A stretch of 64,000 nt of DNA from Hyposmocoma kahamanoa. Its lineage: Eukaryota > Arthropoda > Insecta > Lepidoptera > Cosmopterigidae. The first letter of the stretch is position 1. Each line of letters begins with the position of its first letter. The notes under the pieces were generated by a model. The model ran no database searches. It was not told the origin of the DNA and saw only the letters and a program-made list of their open reading frames with translations. Of this stretch, positions 42,970 to 54,480 are shown piece after piece. The stretch lies in assembly GCF_003589595.1 (NCBI RefSeq), contig NW_020654289.1:7438158-7502157 (forward strand), written 5' to 3'. The translations under genes and the position numbers were made by a program.

Positions 42970-43256
42970 AAGTGATGGAACGAAGAAGTCGTGCGCCTGA
43001 TGGTAAGTTCTACGCCTGTCCATAATTCATGCTGTGCCACTCAGGGCTTTAAATTACAATGATTTGAGGGGCACTGCCACTGCGCCTGTCACCCTGAGAC
43101 GTAATTTGACAAGTCCCATGTGCCTGTAATTTCACCAGCATTATACCCTTTAAAACCGGAACACGGTAACGCTGACATGACTGCTTGACGGCAGAAATAG
43201 GTAACGTAGCAGTACTTCCTGGACGAAATGTTTCACAAGGAGCTCTACTGCTACTA
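42970..43256 (-). mobile_element. Family A retroposon, full length
   Basis: One of the best copies. It has every block from the poly-A-side CAAGTGATGGAACG to AAGGAGCTCTACTGCTAC (as complement). Confidence 0.88.
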
Positions 43257-43562
43257 ATTAAAAAAGTAGCAATTTAAGTTGCACTTACAAATCTACCCAT
43301 TCTCTTGTCGCTTTAGTATTATGTAGTTAAGTAAATTATTAGCAATTATGAACACTACTTCTTTCTTCTTACTAAGTGACGTGCCAACATAAGTAGGATT
43401 ACCTGGTACATAACATACATTTGTAATATAATATATAACTGTTATTTATGTAATTTCATTATTCATATTCATTTATCTCTTGTTATCTCTTTATTGTCCA
43501 TAATTATAATAAATAAATAAAAGCATAATTTAAATAAATAAATAATTGTATTAGTAAATTCG

Positions 43563-43866
43563 TGTTAGCCTAGTGGTTTTGACTTACCACCTCTTAAGCA
43601 GAGGCCCTGGGTTCGAATCTGGATTCGTCCTCTGAGTTCCTCGGAATATGTGCGATATTTAATTTTTCCTAACTTGAGCCATTCGGTGAAGAAAACTTCG
43701 TGATAAAACTTACACGTCGAAGAACATTCACAACCCACGGAAAACGTGTGAAGTCTCCAACCCGCATTGGGGAACGTGGCGGACCATGGCCTAAACCTAC
43801 TTAACTAACCTAACCTAAACCCTTGCCTGAAAGGAAACCCGTGTTCAGCAGTGGAACGTATAAATA
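43563..43866 (+). mobile_element. Family C SINE, full length
   Basis: Head TTAGCCTAGTGGTTTTGACT, B box GGGTTCGAATCTGG, complete body, with an extra CTACTTAACTAACCTAACCT inserted near 43797, and end GTGGAACGTATAAATAATAA. Confidence 0.85.
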
Positions 43867-43877
43867 ATAATAATATA

Positions 43878-44082
43878 ATAATAATAACGCGCACACACTC
43901 ATAGCCCCGCACTAGGGAAACCCTGCATCGCTAGTGCCATGGGCACATACATAGACAACCACAAATTACACCCAAACTCAAAAATAAATGTAGGCTATAC
44001 AAATATTTCTCCCGCCACGGGAGTCGAAACCGAGACCTCTGCGTGGTAGTCGTATGGTAATCGATCGGCCACAGACGCAGTA
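43878..44082 (-). mobile_element. Family B SINE
   Basis: Tail (TTA)n on the far left (plus strand TAATAATAATAACGCG). The A box is damaged and the B box reads GTTTCGACTCCCG. Confidence 0.85.
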
Positions 44083-44145
44083 AATGCGTTGATGATAAAG
44101 GTGATGAAATAATTGTATATATTTACTTAAGTTATTGCAAATAAT

Positions 44146-44215
44146 TATGGACAGGCGTGCAGCTACCATCAGGCGCATGACTTGTTCGTCCCGTCTTGGT
44201 ATCATGAGAAAAAAA
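44146..44215 (+). mobile_element. Family A 5'-truncated copy
   Basis: TTATGGACAGGCGTGCAGC to TCTTGGTATCATGAGAAAAAAAA. Confidence 0.75.
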
Positions 44216-44334
44216 ATTAATTGCACTTTTTTGTCTCCTATTTTTTTATACTAAAGTTAGAATAAGTATTTAGGAATAATTGCCGTTCTGTTGTGTGATT
44301 GTAATTTACAACATTTTGTTCGTTCGTTGAGTAT

Positions 44335-44565
44335 ACCATGCGTAGGAGGTTCGTGGGTGTCGAGTCGCACCAAGTTGTTTTCCTGTTGTAATTCAATGGA
44401 TGGAAATCGGAAACAACGACGGTATCACAAACTCTCAGACTAGAGACCATTTAGAAAAGTTTCTACATTATCCTGGCCGGGGATCGAATCCGATACCACA
44501 GAGATGACACCGAGGTGACACCACAAAAATCGGCGTGCAAACCACCCAACCCCAGAGATCTTATG
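44335..44565 (-). mobile_element. Family D tRNA-headed SINE
   Basis: Head GGGGTTGGGTGGTTTGCACG, B box GGATTCGATCCCCGGCC, then AACTTTTCTAAATGG as in the 6.2-kb copy, then a body with GATTTCCATCCATTG and GGTGCGACTCGACACC. Confidence 0.55.
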
Positions 44566-44654
44566 AATGAGTTATTTTCTTCTTATGGTTAAAAACTTGT
44601 ATCAAATATGTAGTTCGCACATGTTCATAACAATGAACTAAAGTAAACAAATCG

Positions 44655-44845
44655 AGTTCTTAGGTTTTCGCGATTGTTATACATAGGAAATGAAACAATT
44701 TTTCATGGTCATTGGTCACAGTTGACCGTGACATGGTCAACCGTGACCATGGGACCTGTAAAGGGCCCGAAACGTTGGTTTATTTGAAAAAAAAAACAAA
44801 TATACGCGATTTAAATTCGGAAAAATAGTTTCATCTCCTAAAGTA
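44655..44845. mobile_element. Family H foldback element, copy 3
   Basis: Left arm shortened. The centre has stacked GGTCA/TGACC words (GGTCACAGTTGACCGTGACA). The right arm CATGGGACCTGTAAAGGGCC, CGAAACGTTGGTTTATTTG is complete to ATAGTTTCATCTCC. Confidence 0.75.
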
Positions 44846-45556
44846 AACAAAGTTTAAGTTTTTTGGAAATCTATATTTAATCTAAATCCTATGTGAATAA
44901 AATAAGGTTCAATTTTAAATGGGAAACCTGACATTTTAACAATCTGTATAATATTCTCCCCGCATAGCGCCTAGAAAGTAAAATAATAAACTAGCCGACT
45001 GTAGCCGCGGGCTTTCGTACTCAGTTCGAGCAAGCAGTTAATTTCCGAATTCGCTACTTATTTGAACAAACGAGTGTGTTTGCAAGGGATTTAATGTTCT
45101 TATTTAACTTGTAAGTTTATTATGACCGAGTTTTGTATTTAGAAACTTATTTAGCTGTCTTAGGAATTCAAAAGACTTGATGAAGAAGATGTGCATATGG
45201 TAATATATATTATGCATTAGTTCCGAAACAAAGACATGGTTCTTATGGAAAACTAGATTCTCTTGTTTGAACAAAATATGCTACGCGGTGTTAAAGCTAC
45301 GGTCCGCGTAGCATTTTGCCACGAGAGACTGAGAGGTGCTACGAATATAAATTAGTGCAGATTTTCGGGAAGACACAACCAATCTGCATGTATTGCATTG
45401 TACAATATAAAATTATCTAATAGTGTAAAGTATCACGCTTCTCGTACAGGTATTAGGGTGCAAGGGGCACAACACAAACAGCCGTGTGTACTGTATTGGG
45501 GCAGTGTGCAATTTACCCAGCGAAGTTATAGTAAGATTTACTTGGGAAGTATGTCA
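44846..45556. other. No gene recognised
   Basis: CTACGCGG...CCGCGTAGCA near 45282-45313 is a short inverted repeat. Otherwise AT-rich. Confidence 0.35.
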
Positions 45557-45650
45557 TCATCACCATCTCACTCATCGTCATCCCTTTGTTGAGCACTGGT
45601 CTCATCTAAGGATAGGGTTTATGCTATATTTTACAGTCCGTCACGTTGTT
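45557..45650 (-). repeat. Family C-like SINE 3' fragment
   Basis: The complement of the tail region: CATCGTCATCCCTTTGTTGA, then CACTGGTCTCATCTAAGG and ACAGTCCGTCACGTTG. Confidence 0.5.
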
Positions 45651-45900
45651 TCAATATTTCAATGTCCAAAAGTTTTCGTCGCAATATTTTTCTTTACTTT
45701 TACTTTGAGGTATTGGTACTGAACATTGTCAATGTTCCGTAGAACGTACGTAACTGAGAAATAAAAGACATATATCCACAGAAATGCTAATCGCCGACCA
45801 GTAAATTGTAAAGCAACCGTACTCCCATGGCGCAATTTTGTAACAATAAAATTCATGTATCTTTTTTCATTTGTAGTTCCATAACGAGAAAGTATTAGAG

Positions 45901-46284
45901 TAGTTACACACGGCGATTTTTAGCAGCGATGCAAACACGATGCAGTAGCGATAAATTAGCGAATTTGCGAATGATTAGCGAATCATGCCAGTACACACGC
46001 GCGGGAAGCAGCGATGCAAACGCGGTACAAACGCGATACAAACGCGATGCAAAAGCGATACAAACGTGACACAAACGCCATGCATGTTTTAAATTAATTA
46101 AATAATTTATTTAGTTACTGTATTGAGTAATTTCACGTTTAAATTTACAAATAACTAAATAAAATATTGTGCATAAACCTATATAGAGCTTTTGTACATA
46201 ATTTATTCAACATAAGCAAGTGTGTCGATGCAATCACGCGTTTGCATCGCTGCTAAAGGTCACCGTGTGTAAAAACTTTTAGAG
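45901..46284. mobile_element. TIR element with 11-bp internal minisatellite
   Basis: The left end ACACACGGCGATTTTTAGCA with GCGATGCAAAC is mirrored by GTTTGCATCGCTGCTAAAGG and CACCGTGTGT at the right. TTAGAGTAGTT occurs at 45895-45905 and 46279-46289 and may be the target duplication. From 46014 to 46085 units close to GCGATACAAAC repeat six times with period 11. No coding frame. Confidence 0.7.
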
Positions 46285-46442
46285 TAGTTTCAAGCAAAAT
46301 ATGTTGCAAAGTAATGGGTTACTTTTAAAAGTTTCAGCTCGTGCGGTCGCAATCCTCGAGCTGTTAGCATAACAAGATGTTGCATGATTGCATTGCCTCG
46401 ACCCGCGTCCCGTGACCATGCACTTTGCTTTTTTTTATAACA

Positions 46443-46692
46443 TCAAGTGACGGGGCGCCAAGTAGTTGCTTGATGGTAAGCTGCAGCTTGCCTCTCTCTC
46501 TGTCGCCTGTCCATAACAGTGCCACTCAGAGTTTTAAATCGCAAAGATCTGAGGGGCACTGCCACTGCGTCTGTCACCCTGAAACATAAGTTGAGAAGTC
46601 CCATGTGCCTGTCATTTCACCAGCACCTTTACCCTTCGAAACTGGAACACAGTAATGCTGACATTACTACTTGGCGGCAGAAGTAGGTAAGT
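46443..46692 (-). mobile_element. Family A retroposon
   Basis: T run before it (poly-A). An insertion of about 20 bases (TTGCCTCTCTCTCTGTC) lies in the 3' third. The 5' block after GCAGAAGTAGGTAAG is lost. Confidence 0.82.
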
Positions 46693-46974
46693 GGTTGCAT
46701 AGGACGCGTTTTTTTGTATACACTGACAGTATAGGGAAATCTGAAACCATAGAAGATACATGAAAACTGTCATAGGAGCCATTAAGTCTTTTTTGTAATA
46801 ACAATTTTGGCGTAAGTTGTCCGTAAAAATTAAACAAAAATAATTAATTTTTTTTTGTGTTGATCGACTCACTTTTCCTAGCCCTATTCTTAAGCACACT
46901 GGTTATTATAGATATAGGAAAAAATATATATGCTGGTTATTCAGTCGTGATATTGCACGCAGAAAACAAAGTTA

Positions 46975-47160
46975 GTCAGTTAGCCTCTAGTACCTGTAAA
47001 GGTATCTGGCTGAGTGAAGAAAAACTGTCACATATTTCTCACAGATGACGCTGTGGCAAAACGTCGGTAAAAACATAAAAACAAGCATATAGAGAAATTC
47101 GCAAGGTCTGCCGGTTCATTACGTAGCTCAGTTGGGAGAGCATCATACACGAGCACGAAA
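46975..47160 (+). mobile_element. Family E retroposon, 3' truncated
   Basis: Starts GTCAGTTAGCC/TACCTGTAAAGGTA, has CAGATGACGCTGTGGC, then TACGTAGCTCAGTTGGGAGA, which is a very tRNA-like A-box region. It breaks off before any B box, so it is not a tRNA gene. Confidence 0.65.
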
Positions 47161-47295
47161 TTCACAAAAAATAATTGAATACCATGGTAGTAAAACATCG
47201 TGATAGTATGTAGAGTATATGTACTGTTGAGTCCTAAAAATCCTTCCACTGGTTCTTTACTTTGTTAATTTATATGAAAACTACTAAACCCTTTG

Positions 47296-47331
47296 AACTA
47301 TATATGTATATACATATATATATATATATAA
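47296..47331. repeat. (AT)n-rich run
   Basis: Interrupted TATATATA. Confidence 0.8.
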
Positions 47332-48244
47332 ACGAAGCGTGAACACAATAAACTTAATATTCCAAAGTGATATCTGCTTTTCGTACAAATGTTTGAATTC
47401 TCAGAATTGTTCGTAAATTCGTAAATTACACTTCAACATGTCGTATTCTCATGCACGTGCATGTTATTTTGTGCTTACCTCGTTTTTGCATCTGACTTGT
47501 TCACTTTAATTCCCGTTTCTTCTGCACAGTGAACTCTGACAACTTTATTTAAAAGTGCGAATGAATAGGAAATTTTAGCGTTTCGCTTCGTTTTGTGGTT
47601 CGTTTATTTTTATGTCTGTTACGTGCTCCTTTTGTGCTCTTTTTGCAATTTGTTTAACGTTTTGGGAATATGCATGGTGGTTTAATTTTAGAGAAAATTC
47701 TTTTTCTGAAATGCTCGGTGCATCTTAATATTGGGAAGGATGCACCTTATCTTTGTACATCCGTTACTTTTAAATATTTAACTTGATGACATTGACTTGA
47801 TAAAACTTAATATCAATATCTATATAGAGGACGAAATTATCATTAATTCCTGTATTACTAAAAAAATACTATTAGCACTTTAGCCTACGAAACCTTGAAA
47901 CGAAGTCTACTAAGCCTACGAAATTCCACCCAAACCGCTCAAACCAGGACCTCGATTTAGAACTCTTCGATATACTAACCTAATCGTTCGATTGAATATC
48001 ATTTTCGAATCGAAGGGCGCTTTCCGAGCTATTCAGAACATTGGAGTTAAAACGTTCGATTCGGGTTCGGATACGATATCGTTGTCCAACAACGTTTATG
48101 GAGTTAGTCGGCGAATATAGAAAATTATAAGAAAAGTGAAATCCTTTTATATACTTTTTTAAGACTTTAAAGGCCTAAAATATAGGAATGCATTAGTCTC
48201 ACATTAAAACAAATTAACAAAATTCAGGGTTCATTCAAATTAAT
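47332..48244. other. No gene; TTCGAT-rich block
   Basis: 47965-48110 contains many TTCGAT/ATCGAA words. A similar block lies on the other side of the family H copy (48470-48660). They might be arms of one older element, but I could not align them well. Confidence 0.3.
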
Positions 48245-48430
48245 AAAAGATAGGAAATGAAACTATTTTTCCGGATTTAAATCGCATATATTTGTTTTTT
48301 CAAACAAACCGACGTTTCGGGCCCCTTACAGGTCCCATGGTCACAGAGTCAACCGTGAATCCGTGAAATCCGGAAAAATAGTTTCATTTCCTATGTGTAA
48401 CAATCGCGAAAACCTAAGAACTTAATAAAA
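48245..48430. mobile_element. Family H foldback element, copy 4
   Basis: Left arm TAGGAAATGAAACTATTTTT to CAGGTCCCATGGTCACAG. The right arm lacks the inner part but keeps the outer blocks to CAATCGCGAAAACCTAAG. Confidence 0.75.
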
Positions 48431-48695
48431 GATTTTCATATTACGTTCTTCTTTGTAAACAATAGGACGTTCGATAACTTTCATTCGATGACTGTGTTCT
48501 GAATAACGTTTGTAGCCTTTGCCGGTCGAGAAGCTCGAGTAATCGTATAGGTGTGACGTCATTTCGGTTTGGTTTCGAATACGACAGTTTGACCTTCGAT
48601 TCGGTTATTGTAAATAAAAATGAAAAGAAATCGTACGATATCTAATCGAATAGGTCGACAACAAAGTTATCGTAAGGTGCAGGACTAATTGCATA

Positions 48696-48922
48696 ATGAG
48701 CGCCTGGTGGTAAGCGACACGCCTGTCCCTAGCAGTTGTAGTGCCACTGCGCCAGTCACCATGAGACATAAGTTGACTAGTCCCATTTGTCAGTAATTTA
48801 CCAGCACCCTTCCTATTCAAGACCAGAATGCAGTAATGTGAACATTGCCGCTAAACGGCAGAAGTAGGTAAGGTGGCAGTACTTCCCTGGACAAACTCTT
48901 TCATTAAGAGTTCTACAGCTAT
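48696..48922 (-). mobile_element. Family A retroposon
   Basis: Lacks the last 30 bases and a 35-base internal block. All other blocks are present as complement. Confidence 0.8.
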
Positions 48923-48951
48923 TAGAGAAGTTTGTTTGTGAAAATGATTAT

Positions 48952-49020
48952 CCCAGAAAATCGAACCCCGCACCGCCACACCTGGTGCCCAATACTAATC
49001 GTTGCACCACAGAGGCTTCG
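48952..49020 (-). repeat. tRNA-like SINE head (family D group)
   Basis: The minus strand reads AAGCCTCTGTGGTGCAACGA and GCGGGGTTCGATTTTCTGGG, A-box and B-box like. No body is recognisable. Confidence 0.45.
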
Positions 49021-49726
49021 TTGTAAAGAGTGATAACTGTCAAATAACAAAATAATAAATTTTCACTTACCCATGATCATTTAATTTTCCCTAACGAACG
49101 TCAACTGTATACGAATGATATTACAGTTAGGTTTTTATCTTGTTTAATAACATTTTACAACTGTAATTCGAATAAAATAGCCGGATGTTTACAAGCAGTC
49201 TTATCAGGGCATCTGCACACGAGAGGCAACAAAGAAGCGATAAAATCCATAAACGGTCGTCGAAAAGCCCGTGCTCACAAGAGGTGAAAACCTCTGATGC
49301 TAATCAGAAAACTTACGAGTGGCACGAGGGATAAGCTTTTAACTTTCACATAATCGATGTACAGCTGTATTATCTGGTGCTTAACAGACAATTTTAGAAA
49401 GTAATTTTTTGATATTTAGGCGATTAACACACTGCACCGGACCCCGCGATTGTGCGTGAGACGCGGAATCACGCGCGCGGTGGCGGAGACGCAGATCTGC
49501 GTCAATGCGCGGTTTAATCTGCGCAGGGGCAGCGATCTAGCGGCCCCGCGCCACTTAATGTACTCGTTTCGTAGTTGATCGCCGTAGTGATTGTACATGT
49601 AGCTGAGATCCTTCTTTGACAAGAATGGTTAATAATACAGAACTCATTCAAGACGCTGCAGTGATACTGTCTATTTGGTTTTTGTATAACACCAATTATT
49701 TTAAATTTTTTATTGAATTAATATTA
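49021..49726. other. No gene; GC-rich block with palindrome
   Basis: 49430-49560 is GC-rich in AT-rich surroundings and contains GACGCAGATCTGCGTC (perfect palindrome, 49487-49502). The minus 68-codon frame here has no known domain. Confidence 0.4.
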
Positions 49727-50050
49727 AATTTTTTTTTGTAAAATTACTTAACTAAATTGTTATAATTATTAATACAAAGATCGAACACTCAGAAATAATT
49801 TCTTCCATCCGGCCGGATTCGAACCGACGTCTTCTAGCTCATAGAATGCGCTACGACTAAAAAGTCGTTGAAAAAACCAAATACAAGGACACGACGCAAG
49901 CACATAGAAAAATTCGTGAGGTCCGCTGGTCCGTTCCGTGGCTTAGTTGGTATAGCGTCTGGCACGGTAAGTTAGAAGACGTCGGTTCGAGTCCGGCCGC
50001 ATCGAAGGATTTTTTTCTGAGTGTTCGATCTTTGTATTAATAATTATACC
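49727..50050. mobile_element. Two family E copies head to head (palindrome)
   Basis: 49727-49836 is a minus-strand 3' half (tail, GTGTTCGATCTTTG complement, B box). 49837-50050 is a plus-strand copy from GCGCTACGACTAAAAAGTCG through the tRNA-like middle to the same tail. The two share about 100 bases as inverted repeats. Confidence 0.8.
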
Positions 50051-50282
50051 AATTATTTTTTCATCAATTTTATTTGTAAACTCAAATCATAAAATTGACC
50101 AAAAAAATCGGTGTTAAATTTTTTTATTCAAAATTACCAAAAACGTGCCAGATTCCTAGATAATTTTGATGTTTGATGTTCATCTAGAAATTTTAAAGTT
50201 GAAAATCACTAAGATATATGAAATAAAACTTAAAGTTTATGATTGAATAAACAGGTGAACTGTAGTGTTGTACTAGTCAATT

Positions 50283-50545
50283 GCAGTAGAGTTCCTTGTT
50301 CGTCCAGGGAAGTACTGCCTTACCTATTTCTGCCGCCAAGCAATAATGTCAGCATTACTGTGTTCCAGTTTTGAAGTGTAACGGGTGGTGAAATTACAGG
50401 CACATGGGACTTGTCAACTTATGTCTCAGAATGACAGTGTCCCTCGGATCTTTGCGTTTTAAAACTCTGAGTATCACTGCAACTGTTACGGACAGGCGTG
50501 TAAATTACCATCAGGCGCACTACTAGTTCGTCCTATCACTTGATA
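50283..50545 (+). mobile_element. Family A retroposon
   Basis: Begins GCAGTAGAGTTCCTTG, small deletions, ends TCACTTGATATCATTTC without an A run. Confidence 0.82.
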
Positions 50546-50601
50546 TCATTTCATATCATTCAAAAGGAACCCAAGGGATTGAGTTTCTTAGGAGTAAAGG
50601 A

Positions 50602-50803
50602 CTATCCACACACATCAGGGCCGTGCCCAGGACGTGAACGGGGCGTGCTAGTTTGTATACACTGCGGGCTCGTCCCGGCGCCGGCCCGGACACGGACATG
50701 TGTGAACAAGTTCATACAAAATATACGCAACGATATTTTTTTGAACCCCTGACGGAGCACGGCCCGTCCACGTCCCGGGCACGGCCCAGATATGTGTGAA
50801 TAG
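50602..50803. mobile_element. GC-rich short TIR element
   Basis: The left end CTATCCACACACATCAGGGC, CGTGCCCAGGACGTG and the right end CACGTCCCGGGCACGGCCC, then AGATATGTGTGAATAG, form imperfect inverted repeats of about 47 bp. The interior is CCGG-rich. No coding content. Confidence 0.65.
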
Positions 50804-51648
50804 ACATTAATACAGGGCTATGTCTTGTTTCTTATTTCGTTTAATTTGTACTCACGAACCGTAATGGTAGGTTGTCTGGAAGACTTAGACTGTGTAATTA
50901 GTATTAATGGGTACATCATAAACAATTTATGATATGGAGACGACATAAACACGGCAAAAACGCAAAAAGGATTACGTGTGGGCGTTCCAAAACCAATGGA
51001 AGTAATTAAATACAACAATATGGGATGTGTAATAAATGAACAATTGAATGTTGCGTCATCACCTTTATTTTCAAATTACAACGGTGGTAATATTGGAGGT
51101 AGTAGGATATAAATATAACCGATCTTTATTTTTCCTGTGTGTTTTGAAATTACCTGTAAAAAAAACAATATCAACACAAGTAGAGCTATTTTGCATGATT
51201 TAATCTTCTCTGGTTTTGCTAATAATAATATAATAATTATATTATTAAAATATTAATTTTTTTAAATGTATTTTATATTTTTATATTTTTTATTTTTTTA
51301 TATTTTTTTATATTTATATTTAAAATATTTTTTTATAAATTAAATAATTATATTAATAAATTATATTATTATTATATTATTATAAAGCATAATAATTAAC
51401 TTCATTTTGATAAAATATATGTTGTTAACAGTCTTAATCGCGATAATGTAATATCTTAAACCCTGCATTGTTAGTTCTTTGTGTACCAAACGCGTGTATT
51501 AAAGCACAGTGTTATGTTTTTCAGTAGTTACGTATACATATACTTTCATGGAGAACATCATTTAGATCATTGTTGATATTTAGTATAGTTGCCTAACGTA
51601 GGTTAATTTTGTAAAGCCTTTTGAACTTTATAGGAATTGACGTCTGTT
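50804..51648. other. No gene; AT-only block
   Basis: 51220-51395 is almost pure A/T with TTATATTTTT repeats. Minus frame 50818-51018 has no known domain. Confidence 0.4.
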
Positions 51649-51897
51649 GTCATCATCAACCCATTTGTACGTTCCACTGCCATAAGCCATAGTCCGCGAC
51701 ACTGGCCCAATGCGGGTTGGGGACTTCACACAATTTTCGAGAGTCGTGAACCTTCTTCCTTCTGCGAAAAGCTCATCGTAAATTTCAAATGAAATTTGGC
51801 ACATAAATTTCGAGAAACTCAGAAGTACGAGCCCGGATTGGAAACCACGACCTTTGCTTAAGGCGGTGAGTCAAACTATTAGGTTACCACGGCCCAC
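51649..51897 (-). mobile_element. Family C SINE, full length
   Basis: Plus strand starts CATCATCAACCCATTTGTAC and ends TTAGGTTACCACGGCCC. The tail, body and A box are present. The B box is altered (GTTTCCAATCCGG). Confidence 0.85.
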
Positions 51898-52079
51898 GGT
51901 TTTAACGTTTCTTGTACTTTTGGTTATTGAGTTGGCATTGCTTGTTGAAACAGATACTTAGAAAAAACTTCTTTAGGAAAAACGAAACTACGTGACCTAT
52001 TTCTCGAATGAGCAGGTTATAATCTAATACTGCATACATTCTTCTTAACGTATCGATGGCACACACTATAATGCTTGTA

Positions 52080-52200
52080 GTGGTGAAAAGATTTGCCAAT
52101 CGGAGCGTCACGTATTCGCCGATTGTACTCAGGTTTAAAGGTACAGGAAACGGTACAACGTGCGAGAAGGCTCGTTTCGTGAACCCCACTACTGTATACA
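52080..52200 (+). repeat. Dispersed repeat, second of a pair with 39.0 kb
   Basis: TGGTGAAAAGATTTGCCAAT, CGCCGATTG and GAGAAGGCTCGTTT align with 38996-39120. Confidence 0.45.
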
Positions 52201-52559
52201 AATGATTATCAGTTGTCATATTCCTAGGGTCAACGCGGAGTAATATTACTGATGTCCAGAGGCCTATTGTCTTTCAAATTTAATGGAAGGTGCGTAATTT
52301 CGCTGTGCCAATTGTGATTTGAAGGCTTCCATGATTATGCCCCTGAGGTTTCATGGAATCGCCCCTGAACACTGCAACCCGCGCCGCGTAAAGGGGAGGG
52401 ACCTTGTGAATTTTTCACAGTCGAGTTTGCAGCGCGTATTAGGGACATTATAAGAAATACAACGTTATTTACACTTATGCGTTATTGCCGAAGTGACGTG
52501 TTTAGTTACAAATAGAAACTTTGTATTGTGTTTATACAAAATGTTTCTTAAAAAACACA
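52201..52559. other. No gene recognised
   Basis: 52370-52450 is GC-richer (CCGCGCCGCGTAAAGGGG). Unclassified. Confidence 0.3.
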
Positions 52560-52605
52560 GTTGAAATGAGAACCTCCTCCTTTTTTTGAAGTCGGTTAAA
52601 AAGTG
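52560..52605 (-). repeat. Family G head fragment
   Basis: AACCTCCTCCTTTTTTTGAA and GTCGGTTAAAA, complement of the family head. Confidence 0.7.
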
Positions 52606-53754
52606 ATGTAAAATAGCTAACTTCAGGTGTAACTTGTGTTATTGCAGACTTTCCGTTAACATTTGAAATTATGGACGGTCGTTACACACGGCTTTTTCTT
52701 TTGATGTCTATAGAGGAAGATGGACCAGTCAGGCGGCCGGCGACGTTGTGAACCAAAAAGAACGGTCGTTAGTGACGCGTCACAACAATAATATATTACG
52801 AATATTATTTGTTTCACACAAGTATACGACACGGAAACAAACAAAGAATGTTTATAACGGCCGCAACGTGTTCTGGGGAGATTTCTAATTATTTGTGTGC
52901 GTTAAAGAATATAAATGTAGTCTTGTTTTTGGTTCATAATTGCGTGATATTAGATGCTGTTTATTTATATGGCATATTTTTAAACAGGCGTAATGTGTAC
53001 ACTTGAGTGAATATTTAAGAAAGCTATTTAAATGTATAGCTGCGAAAGCATTACTAATTTCAGGCATTTCATAGACCGTAAAAGTTAATCGGTTGGATCT
53101 AATTTGGAAAAAATAATAGCCTAAAGAACTAAATGAAACTAAATAGTTTAGCAATCGTTATTAGAAATAAGAATTTCAAAGAATTGGGATGAATATAGTC
53201 CTTAAAATATTGTTTTGGTTAGGACGCTAAATGGTATATTTCAGTTTTTCGATTGTTTCTTAATGGACGGTGTTTGTTATATCTTTGTATGATATACAAC
53301 AAAATAAAACCCTCAAAAACTAATTAATTCAATTATAATTTAAAACAATGTTAACATTGTGGAAGTCGTGAGATGATCAGATGAGACAATTTTGCATAAA
53401 ATTGAAAATAAACGCCTACTTTAAGTAATGAACAACGCAACTATATCGTTTGATTGCCATTATATTTTGCGAAGGCGCTCAGTCTGAACGTTATACTTTT
53501 CCCTTCGACCTACATAAAGAAATGCAAGTTTTAGTGAAATTAGTTCTTGAATGTTATAAAAAATGTAGTAAAAATCCAGCTGCGTTCTGGGGAGGGAGAG
53601 GAAGCATAGTTAATCACACATTTCAACGTTCGAAGCAGCCTGTGTCTTGGCAGATGTGACTTATACCAACAATAACAATAATGTGCCTAACAACCACCCA
53701 ATTGCTTAATCTTACACATACTAGAATCAATCTAAAATATTTAGTTTTTCAAAT
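52606..53754. other. No gene recognised
   Basis: Several overlapping frames of 60-90 codons on both strands (for example 52885-53154 minus and 53450-53659 plus) have no known domain. Confidence 0.35.
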
Positions 53755-53812
53755 AGATCCTACCGGTATTTGACCCTAGGACCTCCTCAATTAGCGCCGG
53801 TCAATTAAGGAT
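53755..53812 (-). repeat. tRNA-like SINE fragment (family D group)
   Basis: The complement reads GGCGCTAATTGAGGAGGTCC then GGTCAAATACCGG. It resembles the 35.4-kb head. Confidence 0.35.
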
Positions 53813-53853
53813 GTTTCTATAGACATTAATTACATCAGTTTATTAGTATATTG

Positions 53854-54060
53854 AACTGCTTCCGTGGCCGAACGGTTACCATACTGGACTGCCACTCAGA
53901 GGTCCCAGGTTCGATTCCCGAACCGGGTGAAATATTTATACGGCCTACATTTATTTTTTTCGTGTGTTTGGGTTTGTGGTTGTTTATGTGTGTGTCCATT
54001 GCACCTGCGATACGGGTTTTCCTAGTGCGAGGTTATAAGTGTGTGCGCGTCATTATTACA
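53854..54060 (+). mobile_element. Family B SINE
   Basis: A box GTGGCCGAACGG, B box GGTTCGATTCCC. Shortened body and a single CATTATTAC tail. Confidence 0.88.
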
Positions 54061-54480
54061 CTCGTTATAACAGAGGCTGATGGCTTTTTATTAGCATTTA
54101 ACATTAAAAAAAATTGCAGAAAGAGGGATTTCGACGAATAAAAGACAAATTCTATTAAGCAAAACACATTAGACGAAACTCATATCACGAAATAAATGTC
54201 GAACATGAATTTAAGAAATAGGAGTTGAAAGAACTCATAAATGCTTTGTTCCCGACTCTATGACTGTGATAAATTTCTCGTAAAGATGCTATAAATTTCC
54301 GACAAGCTCTTAAATACATTTATCATTGTTATTTTGATCGAAAGCTGTATTTTATGTTAGGCTATCTTGTCAGTCATGGTTCAGTAGATTCCGCAAGAGC
54401 TAGTAAAGGGTTTGCTGGTGACTTTTATAGGGACAATAAAACTTCTAATATTGTTGCTATTGGGTTTCAAAAATTGCTGA

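Noticed and set aside
45486..45722. Histidine-rich peptide (HHHHLTHRHP)
   Set aside because: The histidines come from the (CAT)n/(GAT)n tail of a family C-like SINE in antisense.
46014..46085. CRISPR-like array
   Set aside because: The 11-bp units have no spacers and lie inside a TIR element in a eukaryotic genome.
47120..47150. tRNA-like TAGCTCAGTTGGGAGAGC
   Set aside because: Only the 5' third of a tRNA is present with no B box, and the upstream text is family E.
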